64,000 nt of DNA, from the NCBI RefSeq assembly GCF_052857255.1, contig NC_135498.1, positions 112,467,723 to 112,531,722 on the forward strand. The letters are read 5' to 3'. The position numbers and the translations under genes were made by a program. The stretch's first letter is position 1. Each line of letters starts with the position of its first letter. Shown in pieces: positions 37,166 to 48,188 of this stretch. The notes beneath the pieces are model-generated. The model did not search any database. It saw only the letters and a program-made list of their open reading frames with translations, and was not told the origin of the DNA. Source of the stretch: Amblyomma americanum. Taxonomy: Eukaryota > Arthropoda > Arachnida > Ixodida > Ixodidae.

Positions 37166-38453
37166 CAGCCAGAACTACTTAATCGCTGTGATGACATTAT
37201 ATTGGTAGGTGAGCGAACGAGGAGTTCATAGCAGAATGCAAAAAATCAAGTGTATGAGATACCAAACAGGAATGAAAAAATTTGTGTAGCGCAGTAACAT
37301 TCTGTAGTGCTCTTCATTTTGAGGCGCCAATCATACACTTAAAAACTTTACAGAATTTCATAGTTCCAGCTTCTTTTTATGCTGTATTTTTCAACACAAT
37401 GCAGTTATAACCACCTGACAAGCTGTAGTTCTGAATGCACACCTACCTGGAATGTTTTTGAATTGTGGAAGAGAATATTCACGACCCCTTCTCTGTTTAA
37501 TTAATTGGTGTTTTTCCTCATCCTACCCTCATGCAAGCCATCCATGTTAGGGTAGAGGGAAATCTTTGCCATCATCTGCACTGAAAAGAAAAAATCTTAA
37601 GGAAAAGCAGCGATATGCGAAAATATTCTTTTAATACTGTAACGTTAGCAAATAGCATTGATGCAGATTTTCGCGGTCCAGAAGGTTTATGAAGGGTGCT
37701 TTCAAAATGGATTCTCGGAAGTTGAACAATACTACTTCTGCGTCAAAAAAAAAATAGGGGAGTTGAAATTTGGCAGCTGTAGATCTGTTCTTCTAGCAAC
37801 ACTGACACTGCACCCTAACAGAAGGGCCAAACTAACTATTTTTAATGTGGGTAAGAAATCAGAATTTTCAATTGATCACCATGCGCATAAAGAGAATTAA
37901 CAAAAATTAAAATAAATAAACCTAAAAAATCAGCCCTCTAGGTCTCCATTTAAAATAAAAAAATCTCTGTAGCAGCCTGGAACACCTGTCACCATAAAAT
38001 TAAATTGCATTTATGGAAAGCACGTGTTGTGTGATTGGTCGGAACCTGAAATGGTGTATTATTTTATTTTGTTTACGTAGACTGCCTTGCGCACCTTCTG
38101 TAAATTCACAAAATTCTGATCCCTTACTCGTGCAGTTGTGTTTTGGTGCTTGCATTCAGCAGTTATAAATTCTAACGCAGCCTGCTTCATACAGTTCTCA
38201 ATGGTGACTCTCAGTAAGCGACTTTCATGCCTGTAAAAGCAATGGAAAGCGGCTAGAGAAAACAAACTAAAATTACTGAGCTCCGGACAAACATCATCAC
38301 TTGGAATAATAGGCGTATACGGCCTCAAAACACATGGTGGATACTCCTAGTAAGGAATAGTGCGATGTTGAAATTTGACATATTCATCAAAACTATTGTC
38401 CGGGCGCCTTCAACTGATAATTGAAAACTGATAATTGAAAGTTGCATTGAAAG
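37166..38453. other. No gene recognised
   Basis: AT-rich DNA. The frame at 37658-37900 has no recognisable domain. Confidence 0.35.
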
Positions 38454-38657
38454 ACCCCCGTATGCTGTGCGATGTCAGTGCACGTTAAAGATCCCCAGGT
38501 GGTCGAAATTATTCCGGAGTCCTCCACTACGGCACCTATTCCTTTCTTCTTTCACTCGCTATCTTATCCTTTCCCTCACTGCGCGGTTGAGGTGTCGAAT
38601 GATATATGAGAGATACTGCGCCATTTGCTTTCCCCCAAACCAATTATTGTTAATATT
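38454..38657 (+). repeat. SINE-A copy, head missing
   Basis: CCCCCGTATGCTGTGCGATG to CCAATTATTGTTAATATT. First of two adjacent copies in the same orientation. Confidence 0.85.
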
Positions 38658-38898
38658 ACGGAGGAAAAACGCTAAGGCGCCCGTGTGCTGTGCGATGTCA
38701 ATGCACGTTAAAGATCCCCAGGTGGTCGAAATTATTCCCGAGCCCTCCACTACGGCACCTATTCTTCCTTTCTTCTTTCACTTCCTCCTTTATCCCTTCC
38801 CTTACGGCGCGGTTCAGGTGTCCAAAGATATATGAGAGAGATACTGCGCCATTTCCTTTCCCCAAAACCAATTATTATTATTATTATTATTAATATTA
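38658..38898 (+). repeat. SINE-A copy, head missing, second of pair
   Basis: It starts ACGGAGGAAAAACGCTAAGG directly at the tail of the previous copy and ends in a long ATT run. Confidence 0.85.
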
Positions 38899-39279
38899 TG
38901 CATTTTTAGGAAAGGCGCAGCGCCGCGAAGCGGCAGCACACCTGTGGCTCGGTGCTACTAGTGGCGTATGCAGAGTTGTGACTAGGGAGAAAAAGGGAGA
39001 GAAATGCGCCGTGTGTCGTCACTGCTCCTCCCCAATGCGCAGCACGGCTTTCCAGGAATCACTGAAACTGCTCAACCTGCGGCCAGTAAAGCTTTCGCTT
39101 TAAAAAGGCATGTCGGATGCTTCGTCTCGGTTACTGCTGGCTTCGGTCAAGTACGGATTAGGCTAGAATTGCATAATCAAGGTGCTTCACTGGGCCGAAA
39201 TTCCTCAGTCTTCCTGTTCTCACGCTGTGGCTGCTTCGTTGTGCGCTGCACATTACGAACATCATTCCGCGTTATTATC

Positions 39280-39366
39280 AGTGGTGGTGGTGGTAGTGGT
39301 TTTATTAAAATAATAGTAAAAAGGAAGGAAAAGATTTTTGCTAGCCCCGGCATCTGCTATCGATAC
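39280..39366 (-). mobile_element. LINE-R 3' tip
   Basis: The minus strand has only the last ~85 bases of LINE-R with the CCACTACCACCACCACCACT tail. It forms the left half of a palindrome. Confidence 0.75.
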
Positions 39367-39409
39367 TGAAGATGCCGGGGCTAGCAAAAATCTTTTCCTT
39401 CCTTTTTAC
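39316..39409. repeat. Perfect 40-bp palindrome of LINE-R 3' end
   Basis: 39316-39355 and 39370-39409 are exact reverse complements, with a 14-base centre. Both arms are the LINE-R block containing GCTAGCAAAAATCTTTTCCT. Confidence 0.93.
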
Positions 39410-39540
39410 GAGAAACATCAAATTTTGGAGGAAGTTGCCCTTCGTCTTTAAGAGGGAGAGTAGACAGCGTATCGCAGCGTTCCCGAGGAGTACACGGAAC
39501 ACCATTGGCCATTCAGTGCGACGCGCAGCCAGTAGGACAA

Positions 39541-39690
39541 TTTAAGGAAAGGACTCCTGTCTCAGATATCTCGGCGCACACCCGAACTAGGCCGTAAGGG
39601 AAGGAAAATGAAATGAACAACTGCTCTTAAGGAAAGGAAATGACTCCTGTCACATTTCTCGTTGGACACCCGGATCGTGCCGTATAAGAA
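39541..39690 (-). repeat. Two SINE-A 3'-tip fragments
   Basis: Two partial copies of the GGAAAGGA...CTCCTGTC...GGACACCCG block lie in tandem, each only the 3' tip of the SINE on the minus strand. Confidence 0.5.
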
Positions 39691-39695
39691 GAAAA

Positions 39696-39726
<31 letters not shown>

Positions 39727-39790
39727 CATTCAAGCATTGGTTCATTCATTATTCAATAAATCAATAAATCAATCAATCAATCAATTGTTC
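39691..39790. repeat. (AATC)n-type microsatellite
   Basis: AATC repeats with ATTC and AATAA variants in the middle. Confidence 0.85.
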
Positions 39791-40493
39791 TTTCAATCAA
39801 TTAGTAGATCAATCTATGATTAACGCTGTGGTGTTAAAATCACTCCCCTTACGGCGCGGTTCGGGTGTCCATTGAGATGCGCTTTTTTTCGCTCACGGCT
39901 AATGACGCCGATGCCGGCACGAGATCCTTAACGCTGTAGAGTTAATAATACTGCCCGAATACGGTATACAACCGCACGCTCATTGCAAAAAATAATGCAC
40001 GATAGAGGTAACCACACGTCTACGATCTACGAATGCAGAGGGAGCCGAATAATGCAGATTCTTTTACAACACGGTATCGAAAGCAGCGTGCAAAGAATGC
40101 TCGACACGTTAGTCATTAAGAATAAATTTTGATCAGTGTGTACGAGAGAAAATCTGTTATTTGCTTATATCGATGCTCAGCTTACTGAGGAGCAGCAATG
40201 TCTTAATCAGGATTTTGCAGCCGGGTTTATAGTTCAACTGAAGAAAAAGAAATGTTGCTGTGCCTGGGTATCCTGTATGTGCATCTGGGGTTGATGAGGC
40301 GGGAAAGTGGACAGCTGCGATGGGTTGGAGTGTGTTACCAACGATGCATTTGTCGTCTCTTTGCCCATGCAGGCTGTCTCCGCCCGTACTGTGTCAGCAT
40401 ATGTTTCATTTATAAGATCTAATGCCCCAAAGCTAATAAAGCTTTGAGAGATGTGTCATTGAAGGGATCTAGAAATTGTTCAGCAGCTTGGGT
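39791..40493. other. Little recognised
   Basis: A 40-base SINE-A 3' fragment (CCTTACGGCGCGGTTCGGGT) lies at about 39847. Otherwise nothing was recognised. Confidence 0.35.
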
Positions 40494-40640
40494 TTTCTAA
40501 CGTGCACCGACGTCGCACAGTACACCTCTCTTGCATGTCGCCTCCATCAAAATGCAACTTCCACGCCAAGGACAAAACCTGCGTCTTTCGGGCCAGCATC
40601 TGAGCACGTTGACTCTACAGCAACCTCGGCGGGAATGGCG
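40494..40640 (-). repeat. SINE-B-like fragment
   Basis: The minus strand has CCGAGGTTGCTGTAGAGTCA (degraded head), then CCCGAAAGACGCAGG as in SINE-B, and body to GTGCACGTTAGAAA. Confidence 0.5.
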
Positions 40641-40925
40641 ATCTGCTACGGGTCCCATTTTGGACCCAAGATATTAAACATATTTCCGGAAATGTAGCGG
40701 TGTGCTTGAAGCTTGATTCACCTCCCCTCGGGTTGGCCCGGTACTTATGTGCCTCCGGTATCGCCCTGGGGCTTTATAACTCGCGCATTTTCTTTCACTG
40801 TTTGCTCTCCACTCTTTCAGCTCGCCTACTTTCTGTACGTGGCAGTGCTTGTGGCTCGGCTTCTGCCAGTGGGCAGGCCCATGCACATTGTTCTTCATCC
40901 TTCCTGTAGGCAACGGCGGCAGCAG
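40641..40925 (+). repeat. Repeat X copy, diverged
   Basis: GGTTGGCCCGGTACTTATGT, TGCCTCCGGTATCGCC and CTTGTGGCTCGGCTTCTGCC are shared with other X copies. The tail is GGCAGCAGCA, joined to a SINE-A. Confidence 0.75.
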
Positions 40926-41159
40926 CAATGCACCAGTGTGCTATGCGATGTCAGTGCACGTTAAAGATCCCCAGGTAGTCGAAATTATTCCTGAGCCCTC
41001 CACTACGGCACCTCTGTCTTCTCTTCTCTCAGTCCCTCTTTTATTACTTTCCTTACGACAGGGTTCGAGTTTACACCAAGATGGGAGACAGATACTGTGT
41101 CATTTACTTTCCCTAAAACCAAATTATGTTGATTTGCTAGAAATACATTTGAAAAAAAA
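40926..41159 (+). repeat. SINE-A body plus spacer
   Basis: It starts at GCACCAGTGTGCTATGCGAT and runs to CCCTAAAACCAAATTATG. The spacer TTGATTTGCTAGAAATACAT follows, then repeat Y. Confidence 0.8.
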
Positions 41160-41730
41160 ACTGAAGTTGCTTTTTGGGGAAAGAAATGACGCAGTATCCG
41201 GAACACAGCTGTAAGTTGAGAGTAGTTTCAGGGGCAAGTCTTCTTACAGCCACCCATTAAACACTAGGATGTAGTACTGGCCGGTGTGACGTAGGCTACT
41301 GCGTCAAGCGGAGGCAGAACCGACATCGCCGCCTACCCCAACCCCGTCTTACGCCCCACCAAGAAGACACGACGAACTGACTGCGCTGCCGCGAAGGGAC
41401 GGGACTCGATAACCCTAGAGACCCGATAATCCACCTACATGCCCGAACACAGCTCCACTGGCGATGCCGTTCGGTGCGCTCATGGGCCTCGGTCTTATGC
41501 TCCAGGTTACCTGTGGCCCGCAAGCTTGGTGGCTGAGCGCGCATCGGATTATCTTGCCATCCGTCATGGCGGCAATCCCTTCACCTTCTTCTATCCCCTC
41601 TCAACCATTGCTTCACGCACATCGTCATGCCCAACTTAATCACTTAATTGTCCCTTAATTGTTCCGAAGAGAGCCCTCTAACGAGATAACTCCTACTCAG
41701 TACACTGGTGGTACCCCCTTAGCAACGGCT
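41160..41730 (+). repeat. Repeat Y copy, uninterrupted
   Basis: The best reference for Y. It starts TGAAGTTGCTTTTTGGGGAA and contains TACTGGCCGGTGTGACGTAG, GACTGCGCTGCCGCGAAGG, CTCCAGGTTACCTGTGGCCC and CTCAACCATTGCTTCACGCA. It continues into CAGTACACTGGTGGTACCCC, as in the right arm at 11.9 kb. Confidence 0.8.
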
Positions 41731-42638
41731 GTCGGAGCGCGCCGAAAAGAAAGGGGGAAACCTGTTTGCTGCTTTAATGAGGACAGAGAAAGATCAGCGC
41801 AACCTGCAGGTGGTGTCACGGGAAAAACCTGGAGGGTCGTTAATGGCCCGAATGCCAATGGGTTCTTTTGGATAAATGCGCTAAGCAGGTGAATTTAGCT
41901 GTGCAATTTTTTTCAAAGCGGAGTTAGCAACTTAATACAAAGGCATGCTTATTCGAGCGCGGGAATGGGTCTATTGAATTATAAACTTCCTTCAGTGACG
42001 TCAGTACGATGCGTCAGTTTGAAGTAGATAAGCCAATGGGTACTGAAGAAGAGGGCCGCTGGTGGCAACACAACCACGAAGCTGTGAGTTCAGGTCTAGT
42101 TTGCCTGCCCAGAGATACCAGCGCACAATTCCTCATTACTGTCAGAAGGAAGATTCAACTAAAGGTGTTTGTAAAAAGAAGCAAGCATGTTTTATTAGTG
42201 TACGCTGTGCGAAAGCAAGAACCAGCAAGAGACGCACTACGTGACTCGGCCCTTTGAAATAATTTATGCTGCCTGGCGTTCTCAAAGGGACTCTGGCAAA
42301 CTGAAGTTTGGCTGTGCCCACTGAATATCGTATTCTAAGAACAAAATTAAGACGCTACTTTGAATTAAAACGGAGATTTTGATACGGTATACTTGGAGAA
42401 AAAATTAAATTCAGCTCATTGGCTTTTCAGAAATGCATACTTAACAGACGGAAAAATTCACTTGTGTTTTGAAGCCACACGTGTACTTTCGCGGCACGTA
42501 GTGGCGCTCGTATAAAAGAAACTTTTCGCCTACATTTTAAACGCCTCACTTAAGATAGTTCTTTTAGGCTTGTCGCAAAGCGTTCAATATCAGCTTCAGC
42601 CATTTCGGCACATTATATCTCTGTAGGCGCCGTCCATA
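41731..42638. other. No gene recognised
   Basis: Frames up to 82 codons (for example 42009-42257) have no recognisable domain. The part after 42530 may be the 3' flank of the Penelope-like element. Confidence 0.35.
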
Positions 42639-42699
42639 CCGCGCATCTTACAAACCGCAGACGCCATGGCTTAATCTTAGATCTTACCAAGAAAGGCTA

Positions 42700-43000
42700 C
42701 CCGCCGCGGTGGCTCAGTGGTTAGGGCGCTCGACATGCGATCCGGAGTTCCCGAGCTAGAACCCGACCGCGTCGGCTACGGCGATGTGCTGTGCTAAGGC
42801 GGTGTGCTGTGCAATGTCAGTGCACGTTAAATATCCCCAGGTGGTCGAAATTATTCCGGAGCCCTCCACTACGGCACCTCTTTCCTCCTTTCTTCTTTCA
42901 CTCCCTTCCTTATCCCTTCCCTTACGACGCGGTTCAGGTGTCCAACTATATATGAGACAGATGCTGCGCCATTTATTTAACCAAAAACCAATTATTTTAT
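42700..43000 (+). repeat. SINE-A with 12-bp TSD
   Basis: Head CCCGCCGCGGTGGCTCAGTG, an unusual rearranged junction after the B box (CGGCTACGGCGATGTGC), full 3' half and ATTATTTTAT tail. CAAGAAAGGCTA flanks it at 42688-42699 and 43001-43012. Confidence 0.92.
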
Positions 43001-43012
43001 CAAGAAAGGCTA

Positions 43013-43500
43013 TTGCAGTAATGTAGAGATCAATAGAAGAACCTTTCCTACAGTCAAGCACACGTTTCTTTATGATATAGGCTTCCATCAGTTCACGTGC
43101 GATTGTGTTGCGGGTTTTGCCCAGAATTCTGACCTCACCCAGCGGGCGCCTGCTGTCCTCGTAAGTCAGGCAATGTTTAGGCACATTTGAACCCTCCCCT
43201 ATCGATAACGATAGGTCATGTTCCCGTGCACAATCGTTAACGCAGCGTCCAGTCTGGACTGCGTACCTCTTACCACAGGTTGGTGGTATTTCGTATATGG
43301 CAGCGATGGCGCATTCCACAAAGCGCCTCGCGTGTTTGTTGCTACAACCACATTTCTTTGCTTCTTGTATAATGATGCGAGGGCATAGCTTTGCCACTGT
43401 TAACAGTCCAGTAAGCTGGGCACTTTATACTTTCCCGCCACTTTCTTCAGGTTGTGCGACATCTTATGCACATACGGCCTCACTATCTTTCTTTTCTTAC
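43013..43500 (-). pseudogene. Penelope-like GIY-YIG endonuclease, broken
   Basis: Upstream, VRPYVHKMSHNLKKVAGKY matches the linker after the RT of Penelope-like elements. The main frame (from the internal Met at 43397) gives HARRFVECAIAAIYEIPPTC then GKRYAVQTGRCVND and REHDLSL. This is the GIY-YIG region (usual form YVGQTGRC-x-N-x-R-x-x-EH). Here the glycine of YVG is Val and the Arg after N-D is Cys, both damaging. LTYEDSRRPLGEVRILGK and RELMEAYIIKK follow. A stop separates the linker from this frame, and the 3' end is cut by a SINE. The nuclease would nick target DNA to start insertion. Confidence 0.68.
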
Positions 43501-43562
43501 CGCCTCTGTCGCGCTTTTCATTTCAATTGTTTGTAAGATGCGCGGTTTTGACTGCTCATGCC

Positions 43563-44490
43563 AGGTTTTTTGTGCTCCTCTCAAATAGTGCCACGTTCTA
43601 CGAATAAAGTTGTCAGTTTGTGCTCGTCCTGTACCCTGTCCCGTGTGTGTGCTTTTTTTCGCGCACGTTGGCCATGTCAGAAGTAATTCACCAACTATCC
43701 GGACAAAATGTTCCACTTAAGTATATTCCAGCAGGTGAAGAGTCGAGAGCCTTTCATACAAAATATACTGGACGAACTAATTCAGTTCTGCAACAAGGCC
43801 CTGTCCCTTACCCCCTTACCGGCTTGCCTTGCGGCGGCTCACGGAGCTACAGCGCCCGTTCAAAAGCTGCCATTCCGGCGTTCTTCGACGCCGCCTTGGA
43901 AAGCTTCCTGAGCAGCTGCCTGCCCGCCCTCCGGAAGTGGTATGGTCTCGCGGAGCTGCAGGACCTGGGAGGCCGGGCGTTGTACCTTGTCTATAAAGCG
44001 CCTTCCGCCTTCGAACGCCTCCGGGTCCGAGTCCGCTGAGCCCATTGTGGGACTGCTGTAGGAACTGCTGACACCGCCGACGCTGGAGTAGGCCGGCTAA
44101 AACGGTGATGTAAAAAAAATAACACTCGATCAAAAAAAAATAACACTCGATAAGCTTTAGGCAGAATTGCTGACGAGCACCTATAGCTTTCATAAACGCT
44201 CATCGTTTGCCAGGGCAAAGCGACGAATTTTTTAACGTTTTAGCGCTTGCGCACTAAATGAATAATATTAAACATGTGCACGCATGAAAACGTATCGCAA
44301 CTTACGAGATGCATGGTTGTCATAGGCCAAAAATGCTCCGACATTGTTACCCAATGCGTACGAAAGCGTCGGTAAATTAATATTAGGGTTATGGAAACTC
44401 AACCAGAGATTCGTCTCCTTTTCCTTAGATTGGATTACATTAGAACTATATCACCGCGGCAGCAACCTCTATCACCTCACCACCTAAATT
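43563..44490. repeat. Duplicated segment, copy A
   Basis: It aligns over nearly its whole length with 55501-56860. Examples are TGTGCTCGTCCTGTACCCTG, ATTCACCAACTATCCGGACA, CTCGCGGAGCTGCAGGACCT and GGATTACATTAGAACTATAT. Copy A lacks ~440 bases and a SINE that are present in copy B. Differences are scattered substitutions and indels. Confidence 0.88.
43860..44045 (-). pseudogene. Unidentified coding-like segment, family copy 3
   Basis: The minus-strand frame begins MGSADSDPEAFEGGRRF, followed by QRPASQVLQLRETIPL and a Gln/Ala/Glu-rich end. It is duplicated at 55800-55975 and similar in spacing to the copies at 373-570, 5236-5541 and 47919-48188. The plus strand is also open here (43620-44039), so the coding strand is inferred only from the better cross-copy protein match. 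Function unknown. Confidence 0.3.
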
Positions 44491-45143
44491 CAGGTGTTTC
44501 CGATCCAGGCGCAAGGTTCGCCAATTGACCACATACTAGGCAATGTCGTGGGGGCCTATTGCCCTGACCACGTATTCCTTTAAATCTGACATTCACGTGG
44601 ATTAAACTGGATTAATCACACGTTGACCAGTAGGAACAATGCAGCGGTTTTCGGTTAGGACATGCTATCCGATAGTAACGCCCTGCACTTCATCGGAAAT
44701 GCATGCCAAGGTATATTCTATGCCACAGTGCCTCTACGGTTGTCGCTCTTCCCGAGGCGAAGGGAATGCGAGCGGTCAATAGAAGGTAGGCGGGGCCGGC
44801 GTTCGCCTGGATTAGACAGCGGTGTCAATCACATTCTTGAGAAAGCCCACGTTAGCTAGGATAGAAACCCCTCAAAAGAGACTAGTAGTAGTTTACGGGA
44901 TGGCCCATAGTGACGGTGAGCGTCGGCTCTAAAGCCTAAGGTCGCGAGACCGAATCCAGACAGCAGTGGCCTCAATTCGACAAAAGCGAAATGCAAAGTT
45001 TGTTTTAGCCGTAAGCCATGCCCACGTGCTTAGCGATGTCAACTGAGAGAACGTCGAAAAACTCCACGTCATCAAATTTAACACGGAGTCCTCTTACTGC
45101 AGCTTCCCTCATGGTCCATGTGCAGGTGTGGGCCATTAAACCG
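44491..45143. other. No gene recognised
   Basis: Nothing recognisable beyond the end of the duplicated segment. 44910-45060 has faint SINE-like words (CTCTAAAGCCTAAGGTCGCG, GCGATGTCAACTGAG) too eroded to call. Confidence 0.35.
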
Positions 45144-45225
45144 CACATACCACATCATACCACACCGTACCATATTATACCATACCATACAATAAAATAT
45201 ACCATAACGCACCATACGCTGTTAA
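45144..45225. repeat. Degenerate (ACCAT)n-like repeat
   Basis: Variants of CCACATCATA, CCATACCATA and CACCATACG lie in tandem over ~80 bases. Confidence 0.7.
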
Positions 45226-46383
45226 AAGAGTTTCGGTTAAATTTTTTAGAATGTGAAGTGAAATAAGGAATGTATTTTTATCTTCTTGAAAACATATTTT
45301 CGATGCTGACAGAGCTCTGCGAAAGGCCCGAAAAATTCAGAAAGTTTGGGACATGAGAATAGATTTTGAATATATAGTACAATAAATATTGCGAAGGATC
45401 TAAGATTTGAGGCTGCAACTCGTCAATGACCAAGGGAGTGATCAAGGGAGTGAAGGGATTTCTTTACGACCATTTTTGTTGCCTTTTCGCGTGAGAATGT
45501 CCGTTTGTGTAGACTTCTCTCTACGGTAGAATAAACAGTAAGGGGACTGTCCACGAAATACTCAGCGGAAGCTAACATTTGCTGCTATTCCTAAATTGTA
45601 GTGGAGTAACAAAATTAGTATGACACGCCCGGTTAAGCTACATAGCAACAACAGATAGCAGCTCCTAAGTTCTCGCCAGTTACTTTACCTTCAAGTACTG
45701 CTTTGAAAACATACATGGCGCCTGTAAAGGTGCTAGGTATGGGCTAATTTGGTGGTCTGGAATAATTTCCTCAATCCGAGTAGCCCGCTACGTTTATGAA
45801 CACTTGGCATTACATTGAGCTCGTCGCGAAGGGATTGCTTGGACAGGTAGTTTGCTAAAGCGGCCACGCACAGTCACCATCATAATCGACAATGGAATAT
45901 GCTAGAGACCTTCCGCTAACGGGCGTACGCTGCCTCCATGGTGCCGCACAACGTATTTTTAGGCATTATGCTGTTTTTTCTCCTCATTGGAAAAAGTGAA
46001 GTAAAAATAAATGCATATCCTTGCACGAAGCAACTAGTGGAGAAATGCATTCTGATCAATTTTCCATTACGCCCTCGTATTCTACCACCTCAATCTTTTT
46101 TCTCATTTTCTGAAATCACCAGAATAACATGTATAAGCTATCCCCTTATCTACGCTGCCATATGCGTTATGGGTTCTCAAAGACATTGGTCGTCATTTCA
46201 ATGTTATGTTGCGGAAAATTATGGCGCTTGAAATTTTCTAAAAACAGTAACCTTATATACTCTCTTGGAAGCCGATGTAATCAATCCCAATTAACGCATA
46301 CAACATTATGATTACGGCGATAGCTATGAAACCATGCAGTGTCAGCTCCATTGCGGCCGTATCAATGGACTCTCAGTATTTGA
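45226..46383. other. Largely unrecognised AT-rich DNA
   Basis: Apart from the candidate leader frame at 45938, no gene or repeat family could be supported. Confidence 0.35.
45938..46231 (+). CDS. Candidate secreted-peptide exon, unconfirmed
   Basis: The frame opens MVPHNVFLGIMLFFLLIGKS, which looks like a signal peptide: short N-region, a 13-residue hydrophobic core, then polar residues. YPCTKQLVEKC follows. Hard ticks have many small Cys-containing secreted salivary proteins whose first exon encodes just such a leader. Against this, the rest of the frame (to 46231) is not Cys-patterned and resembles random AT-rich translation. No splice donor is convincing and a hydrophobic run can occur by chance. 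If real, only the first ~35 residues would be exonic. Confidence 0.2.
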   Translation: MVPHNVFLGIMLFFLLIGKSEVKINAYPCTKQLVEKCILINFPLRPRILPPQSFFSFSEITRITCISYPLIYAAICVMGSQRHWSSFQCYVAENYGA

Positions 46384-46624
46384 GGCCGTAAGGGAAGGGA
46401 TAACGGAGGCAGTTAAAGAAAAGCAATAGAAGAGGTACCATAGTGGAGGGCTTCGGAATAATTTAGAACACCAGGGGATATCTAGCGCGCACCGACTTCG
46501 CACAGCGCACGGGCGCCTTCTGCGTTTCTATCGCATCGAAAGCGCGGCAGCTGCGGTCGAGTTCGAACCCGGGTATTCCGGTTCAGTAATCGAGCGACCT
46601 AACCACTGAGCCACCACGGCGGGT
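46384..46624 (-). repeat. SINE-A copy, tail missing
   Basis: The minus strand has head GGTGGCTCAGTGGTTAGGTC, B box GTTCGAACTCGACC, and body to the CCTTCCCTTACGGCC block. The 3' tip is lost. Confidence 0.8.
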
Positions 46625-46883
46625 AAAGTATGAAACGCAACGTGCTTCGAGCGAATACGTCAAGTTTGGCACTTCATGTTTGTGGCCGAGACATGCATTA
46701 TTGCATGCCCCGGTAATACAATTGGCAGCTAGATTTATGGGTGCAATATTCGTCACTAGGGACCTCCGACGTCTTCTATTGCGTATTGAAAGTCACACCG
46801 AGGCCGACTGCTTGATTTTGTATTTATGCTAATAAGTTAGGCTACGTTTCCCATTATGCAGGAACGCGTTAAAAAAATGAAAG

Positions 46884-47187
46884 CTGATTTTTGATGGAAG
46901 GAGATGGCGCGGCAACTGCCTCACATATCTAGGTAGACATGCGAACTGCCCGTAAGGAAGCGATAAACGACTCAGTAAAGGTAGTAAGGAAGTGAGAAGT
47001 GCCGTAGTGGAGAACTCCGGAATAATTTCGACTACCGGGGGATCTTTACCGTCCACTGACATCGCACAGCACACGGGCGCCTTCTGCGTTTCTCCTCCAT
47101 CCAAACGCGAACGCCGCGGTAGGGTTCGAACTCGGGTACTAGGGAACAGTTGCCGAGCGCTCTAAGTTCTGAGCCACCGCGGCGGGT
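46884..47187 (-). repeat. SINE-A copy, diverged full length
   Basis: Head CCGCCGCGGTGGCTCAGAAC, B box GTTCGAACCCTACC, body, and a 3' end CCATCTCCTTCCATCAAAAA without an ATT tail. Confidence 0.8.
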
Positions 47188-47640
47188 TCGCGTTCGAAGT
47201 CTCGTCTTTAATTTTCGCTAATAGATGCGTAGTTCAAGCAGAAATCCAAGATCTTACCAACCAGAAAAGGACATGCAGGTATAGCGTGACCTTTGCAGCT
47301 TTGTACAAGCTACCGCAAAATCATGTGAGGGGAATTTCATGGTGACAATTGTAGGAGCCGCGCTTGCGTCCATACAAAGCGTGTCTTTAGCGTGGCCCAC
47401 GGGAGGATACGCCTGATTAAGCTCCCATCATCTATCTTCTCCTTACTTTTTTATTCAGAGTGCATATGAGACAGCACTATTTAGTTAATTTTTGAACTAA
47501 ACAAAGTTTACTGTAAGGGCAGCGCCAAGGTTCTTCGTAGTCCATCTTAAACGTCTACGGTGGGAAGAGGGCAGAAAAGATGGAATCCTTGACTGAACAA
47601 AATAAGGGTCGGCAAGAAAGACTGATGCCGCCAGCGAATG
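47188..47640. other. No gene recognised
   Basis: Nothing recognisable was found. Confidence 0.35.
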
Positions 47641-47697
47641 GTTCTACAACAGGACGTGTCTTTGTCTGTGCGCAAAGACATGTCCTGTTGTCGAAAC
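47641..47697. repeat. Short near-perfect hairpin
   Basis: Arms 47641-47664 and 47673-47697 pair (CAACAGGACRTGTCTTTG core) around an 8-base loop, with a few mismatches near the base. Confidence 0.75.
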
Positions 47698-47918
47698 AAC
47701 GGCCATGAGAATGAGGCATCCCTCCATACTCTGCTTCAGTTTGAGTCTGTAACAGCGGTTACTCAAACAAGACGGTACGTAAGGACTCATTCTCTTCATT
47801 ATGAACCAACTAGCCCGCCAGTACGTCCTTCTTCAGGTTACTCCAAGTTCCCGAAAAATTCCTGGCATCACTTGAAGCTTTACCTAGGAAGCATGTTATA
47901 GACTATGCACGATTCGTT

Positions 47919-48188
47919 TCATACCATGTTGACCTGCGTCCGCTCCTGCTCCCCCTTCTGCGTAAGGGACGCCGCCACCGTGCGTCCTCTTGGGGGATTC
48001 AGGCGCTGGAAGCTCGGGCGCTGAGCCGGGTGCATGAACTTTGAGACTCCCCTGATGGCCGCCAGGCTCCAGGAACTTGCCGTGATGCAGCGGAGGTAGC
48101 TCCTCACGATGTCTGCAGCCTTGAGGACGCGGCTGAACCCAGCCGAATTGCTCTTGTGCACCAGCATCACTCTGTGCCTATTGCACAC
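47919..48188 (-). pseudogene. Unidentified coding-like segment, family copy 4
   Basis: A minus-strand frame of 89 codons contains RSYLRCITASSWS, then QRPSFQRLN and ASLTQKG. It aligns with the frame at 5236-5541 (TASTWS, QRPGFQRLN). A possible donor GACGCAG|GTCAAC lies near 47933 on the minus strand. I do not recognise the protein. Confidence 0.28.

Larger units (their letters stand above)
42639..43545 (-). mobile_element. Penelope-like element fragment
   Basis: The minus-strand coding piece is the C-terminal part of a Penelope-like retroelement, carrying its GIY-YIG endonuclease. The RT is missing. Exact 17-base inverted repeats (CCGCGCATCTTACAAAC at 42639-42655 and its complement at 43529-43545) bracket it. 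A SINE-A has inserted into it. Confidence 0.62.

Noticed and set aside
39691..39790. CRISPR-like spaced repeats
   Set aside because: A tetranucleotide microsatellite with no unique spacers, in a eukaryotic genome.
43620..44039. A 139-codon plus-strand protein in the duplicated segment
   Set aside because: The duplicate at 55.6 kb changes frame relative to it, and the minus-strand frame gives the better match among family copies.
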